Of a DNA stretch of 64,000 bases, positions 61,361 through 64,000 are shown in pieces (positions within the stretch are counted from its first letter, which is position 1; each line of letters opens with the position of its first letter). The stretch is taken from positions 1 to 64,000 of the forward strand of contig JAAYDY010000107.1 in assembly GCA_012729015.1 (NCBI GenBank), read 5' to 3'. The DNA is from Phycisphaerae bacterium. Lineage in GTDB: Bacteria; Planctomycetota; Phycisphaerae; FEN-1346; JAACEH01. The notes below the pieces were generated by a model. That model saw nothing but the letters and a program-made list of their open reading frames with translations. It did no database searches and had not been told where the DNA came from. The translations under genes were made by a program, and so were the position numbers.

Positions 61361-64000
61361 TCACCGCTCCAGCACGACCTCCCCGCAATTGCGAGCGTCG
61401 CTCCACGGATCGAAGTTCACCTTTCGCGGCACGTAGAGCGACTGCTTGCGGCTCCACGAGTGCATCGACACGTTAGGCGTCCGATCCACGTCACCCACCT
61501 CCAGCAACCATCCGAACGCCTGCCCCGGCGACACGTTCAACTCGGCCAGCGGCGCCGACCCTTCCACGACATACCCCGTCGGCGTCCGCCGGCACGTGTA
61601 CTGGAACCCGGCGGCGCCCTTGCCGCTCGTTTCGTCCGCGTCGAACGGCAGGGTGATCGCCCATCGGATGTTGCCGGCCACCCCCCTGGGCTTCGTCCAG
61701 TCCTTGTAGGCCCCGTCCGTGCTCAATCGCAGGGCGCATACGTCGCTTCGCTTGATCGTCTCGTTGCGGCGGTTCTGCTCGTCGTAGCTCGCCACGATAT
61801 CGTCGCAGACCTCGATGCCGACATAGAGCTTCTGACCGTCGTGCGCCAGCCGCACACGGGCCGAGAGATCGTCCGGCCCGGTCCAACTGTTCACGAAATA
61901 GACGTGTCCGAGCAGATAGTCGCCCGTGTCGGCCGCCAGATCGGAGGCCTCCTTCGGCCAGGCGTCCAGGCGGCCGTCCATCGGCGGCGCCGACGCGATC
62001 CTGGGCGCGGCCATCCTCGGTCGCATAAGGATATCCTTACGCAATTGCAGTTCGCCCGCAAGCCCGTGCCCCAGGGCCACGTCGGCCGCATAGGGCTTGC
62101 CCGCCGCCAGCAGTTGCCGCCCCCGGGCCAGCGCCTCGGCGTAGACCTTCGGCGCCGCCTTGGCGTCCAGCGCTGCCACCTCGGCCCTCAGCGCCTCGAA
62201 CGCGTCCAGCCGCCCCTTCACCCAGGCCGCATACGGCTCGCATGCGGCCACACGGACCCGAGGCGCCCCCGGCGCGTCGTCCTTCAGCACCGCCAGCTCG
62301 AACGGCTTCAACGCCACCGCCTTGCCGTCCACCGTCGCCTGCGACGCGAACGGAATCTGGCTCACCACGGAGACGTACCGCTTGTCCTTGTAGCGGACCC
62401 ATCGCACGACGGCCGTGTCGCCGCCGTCGCCGAGGGGCACCTCCTCCATCGTCACCGGCGGCAGGCTGCGGTACGCCCGGGAGAAGCGCCGCATGCGGTC
62501 GTCCAGGCCGAAGTACTTCACGCTCCACGCCCCGGCCGTGATCGACTGCCGGTCGCCGTGAGCCATCACACGCGACCACGGCATGATCGCCAGCTCGCCG
62601 GCCGGATTGAAGTCCGGCCCGGTCCAGGGCTTCGTGTACCAGAAGTTCACGTCCTCGTGCAGCCCGATGTGCCCTTCGGTGAACGTGTCGAAAATGGCGG
62701 CATAGGGCGTCGCCACGGCATCGCTCAGCGGCCGCGAGCGGAACGTGTCGTAGTAGATCGCCTGCCGCGGCTCGTTGGTGTACAGGGCGTGCAGCCGATG
62801 GTCGTTCGGGTGAACCATCTCGTACACAGCCAGCCCGTCCACCTTCTTGAGCTCCACCGGGTCGTGTTTCCACGTCCTGTAGTTGCGGTGAACCAGTCCG
62901 GCCAGGTACTGCGGCCAGTCGGGCCCGCCGGCCTGTTCCCATCCGCTGATCACCTCGCCGGCCGTGGGCATGCCCTCCCGGCCCGAAAACTGCGGCGTCT
63001 GGAGCCGCCAGTTGCCCACGTAGGTCAGCACCTCAAAATCCGGGCGCCGCTGCTTGATGTGGGCCACGACGTCGGCCAGCATGCCCTTGGCCTGGAGCGT
63101 GTCCAGAAAGCCGATCGTCTCCATGCTCCCGAGGGCGATGCCCTTGAGAGACGCGTACTTGCCGTAGCGGTCGATGAACTCGTCGAAGCCCTTGAGAATC
63201 ACCGCCCTGGCCTGCTCGGGCTCCATGTCGCGGACCTTCTTGCCGCCGGAAATCACGTCGCCGTACATGCCGTCGGCCACGATGCCGGCAATCATCCCGA
63301 CGCCGCCTTTGGCGTCCATCTGTCGCAGGATGCCGTCGAGGTACCCCTTGTCGTCGGCGCAGTCCCATGAGGGGATCGAGCACATCTTGCCCCAGCTCTG
63401 GTTGGCGTAGACCTCCATTGTCGCACGGTTCGCGCCGATCAGTTTCAGGTAGTCGCACATATGCTCTATTGAGCGCGGGCTCTGCCACCCGAAGTTGTCC
63501 CGCTGGGCCAGAAAGGCCAGGCAGAAGAAGGCGTCGAGCGTCCGCTGGCGCTCCGGATCGGGCGCATCGACTTCCAGCGGCGGCATGGCGTCGATGGCAT
63601 AGACCCAGATGCGTGCGGCCGCCCCGGCCCCGCCGTCGTGCGCGAAATTGAGCGTAATGAGCGGCGACCAGTCGTCCTGTGGCCACGAGACCAGCGTGAA
63701 ATACTGCATCTTCCCCGTCAGCGGCAGCGCCCCGCCCGTGTACACGCCGGTTTCCTGACTGAACGACGTGTGCGGAATCTTCGCGCGCATCGAGTCGTGC
63801 GTCATGTAGCTGATGATGCGATCGGCGTCGTCGGGATACTCCACGACGATCAGCACCGGCTTGTCGCGTCCGGCCGTTCGGAAGGCGTAGGAGAAGAAGG
63901 CGTGGCGATGCGAGGCGGTGATGCGGTACGTGCCGGCCGGCCCGGTGACGACACTGGACGTGCCCTGATCGCGGAAGTCGTGCGGGTCGTTCGGATCGGT
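61361..64000 (-). CDS. Large lipoprotein-like protein, tandem paralogue B, N-terminus cut off
   Basis: The frame is open from the stop at 61361 to the window end (879 residues), so the start lies outside. It matches paralogue A all along: D-Q-G-T-S-S-V-V, A-S-H-R-H-A-F-F-S-Y, I-V-V-E-Y-P-D-D, P-P-M-D-G-R-L-D-A-W-P, and D-D-L-S-A-R-V-R-L-A. The CBM9/DOMON-like C-terminal domain is present. Any lipobox is not visible here. An internal ATG at 63856 is not the true start because the homology continues upstream of it. The function is unknown, with a polysaccharide link inferred from the neighbours. Confidence 0.85.
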   Translation of the reverse strand, partial: TDPNDPHDFRDQGTSSVVTGPAGTYRITASHRHAFFSYAFRTAGRDKPVLIVVEYPDDADRIISYMTHDSMRAKIPHTSFSQETGVYTGGALPLTGKMQYFTLVSWPQDDWSPLITLNFAHDGGAGAAARIWVYAIDAMPPLEVDAPDPERQRTLDAFFCLAFLAQRDNFGWQSPRSIEHMCDYLKLIGANRATMEVYANQSWGKMCSIPSWDCADDKGYLDGILRQMDAKGGVGMIAGIVADGMYGDVISGGKKVRDMEPEQARAVILKGFDEFIDRYGKYASLKGIALGSMETIGFLDTLQAKGMLADVVAHIKQRRPDFEVLTYVGNWRLQTPQFSGREGMPTAGEVISGWEQAGGPDWPQYLAGLVHRNYRTWKHDPVELKKVDGLAVYEMVHPNDHRLHALYTNEPRQAIYYDTFRSRPLSDAVATPYAAIFDTFTEGHIGLHEDVNFWYTKPWTGPDFNPAGELAIMPWSRVMAHGDRQSITAGAWSVKYFGLDDRMRRFSRAYRSLPPVTMEEVPLGDGGDTAVVRWVRYKDKRYVSVVSQIPFASQATVDGKAVALKPFELAVLKDDAPGAPRVRVAACEPYAAWVKGRLDAFEALRAEVAALDAKAAPKVYAEALARGRQLLAAGKPYAADVALGHGLAGELQLRKDILMRPRMAAPRIASAPPMDGRLDAWPKEASDLAADTGDYLLGHVYFVNSWTGPDDLSARVRLAHDGQKLYVGIEVCDDIVASYDEQNRRNETIKRSDVCALRLSTDGAYKDWTKPRGVAGNIRWAITLPFDADETSGKGAAGFQYTCRRTPTGYVVEGSAPLAELNVSPGQAFGWLLEVGDVDRTPNVSMHSWSRKQSLYVPRKVNFDPWSDARNCGEVVLER

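Noticed and set aside
63856..64000. An internal ATG start for the last gene
   Set aside because: The frame upstream to the window edge still matches the paralogue, so the true start is outside.

Overview
The window is GC-rich bacterial DNA, and its gene content points to a Planctomycetes/Phycisphaerae-like organism. That lineage call is an inference: there is no rRNA here to settle it. The signs are a PEP-CTERM protein, an arylsulfatase, several very large secreted glycoside-hydrolase-like proteins, HEAT-repeat and von Willebrand factor A secreted proteins, a DUF4159 protein, an ECF sigma/anti-sigma pair and many short lipoproteins. Promoters read well as TTGACA/TATAAT-type elements with 16-18 bp spacers. 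Several genes (miaA, mnmA, the 35655 membrane TPR gene, the 48948 membrane protein) begin 6-9 nt after the -10 box with no ribosome binding site, so leaderless transcripts look common. No rRNA, CRISPR array, prophage or insertion sequence was found.

1-8.3 kb: a truncated CPA1-type cation/proton antiporter, an OFA-family MFS transporter behind an attenuator-like leader, a DUF2294/MpsC-like protein, a 991-residue secreted beta-propeller protein, a SAM methyltransferase and a small membrane protein. 8.3-11.6 kb: a minus-strand operon of lipoprotein, SAM hydroxide adenosyltransferase (DUF62), bioA and bioD. 11.8-14.2 kb: miaA, then a membrane protein, rnpA and yidD with ATGA overlaps. 14.3-17.8 kb: PEP-CTERM protein, coaD with a YdjY-domain protein, and a secreted esterase. 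18.2-20 kb: two tandem paralogues of unknown function. 20.1-24 kb: a TPR-like membrane protein, glycosyltransferase 9 and mnmA, then a divergent tRNA-Met.

24.1-31.5 kb: DUF4159 protein, vWA/HEAT protein, sulfatase and an SplB-type radical SAM protein, all on the plus strand. 31.6-35.5 kb (minus): NifU-domain protein, a 57-residue 2x[4Fe-4S] ferredoxin and nrnA, then a cluster of palindromic repeats, ribF and a sugar isomerase-like protein. 35.6-37.5 kb: a TMTC-like membrane TPR protein. tRNA-Cys follows on the minus strand. 37.8-48.8 kb (minus): a glycan-breakdown cluster of purine permease, HEAT lipoprotein, clan GH-A hydrolase, beta-helix protein and GH78 rhamnosidase-like enzyme. 48.9-53.2 kb: a membrane protein and a P1B metal ATPase. 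53.3-64 kb (minus): a tiny zinc-ribbon protein, a universal stress protein, an ECF sigma/anti-sigma/secreted-protein operon, a GH39-like hydrolase and two tandem ~970-residue paralogous lipoproteins, the second cut by the window end.

The parts suggest a heterotroph that takes apart complex, possibly sulfated, polysaccharides outside the cytoplasm. The housekeeping genes (tRNA modification, CoA, biotin, FAD, RNase P) are scattered between the secreted-protein loci. The most novel-looking pieces are the tandem lipoproteins at 58.4-64 kb, the tandem paralogues at 18-20 kb, and several genes too short for ordinary gene calling.
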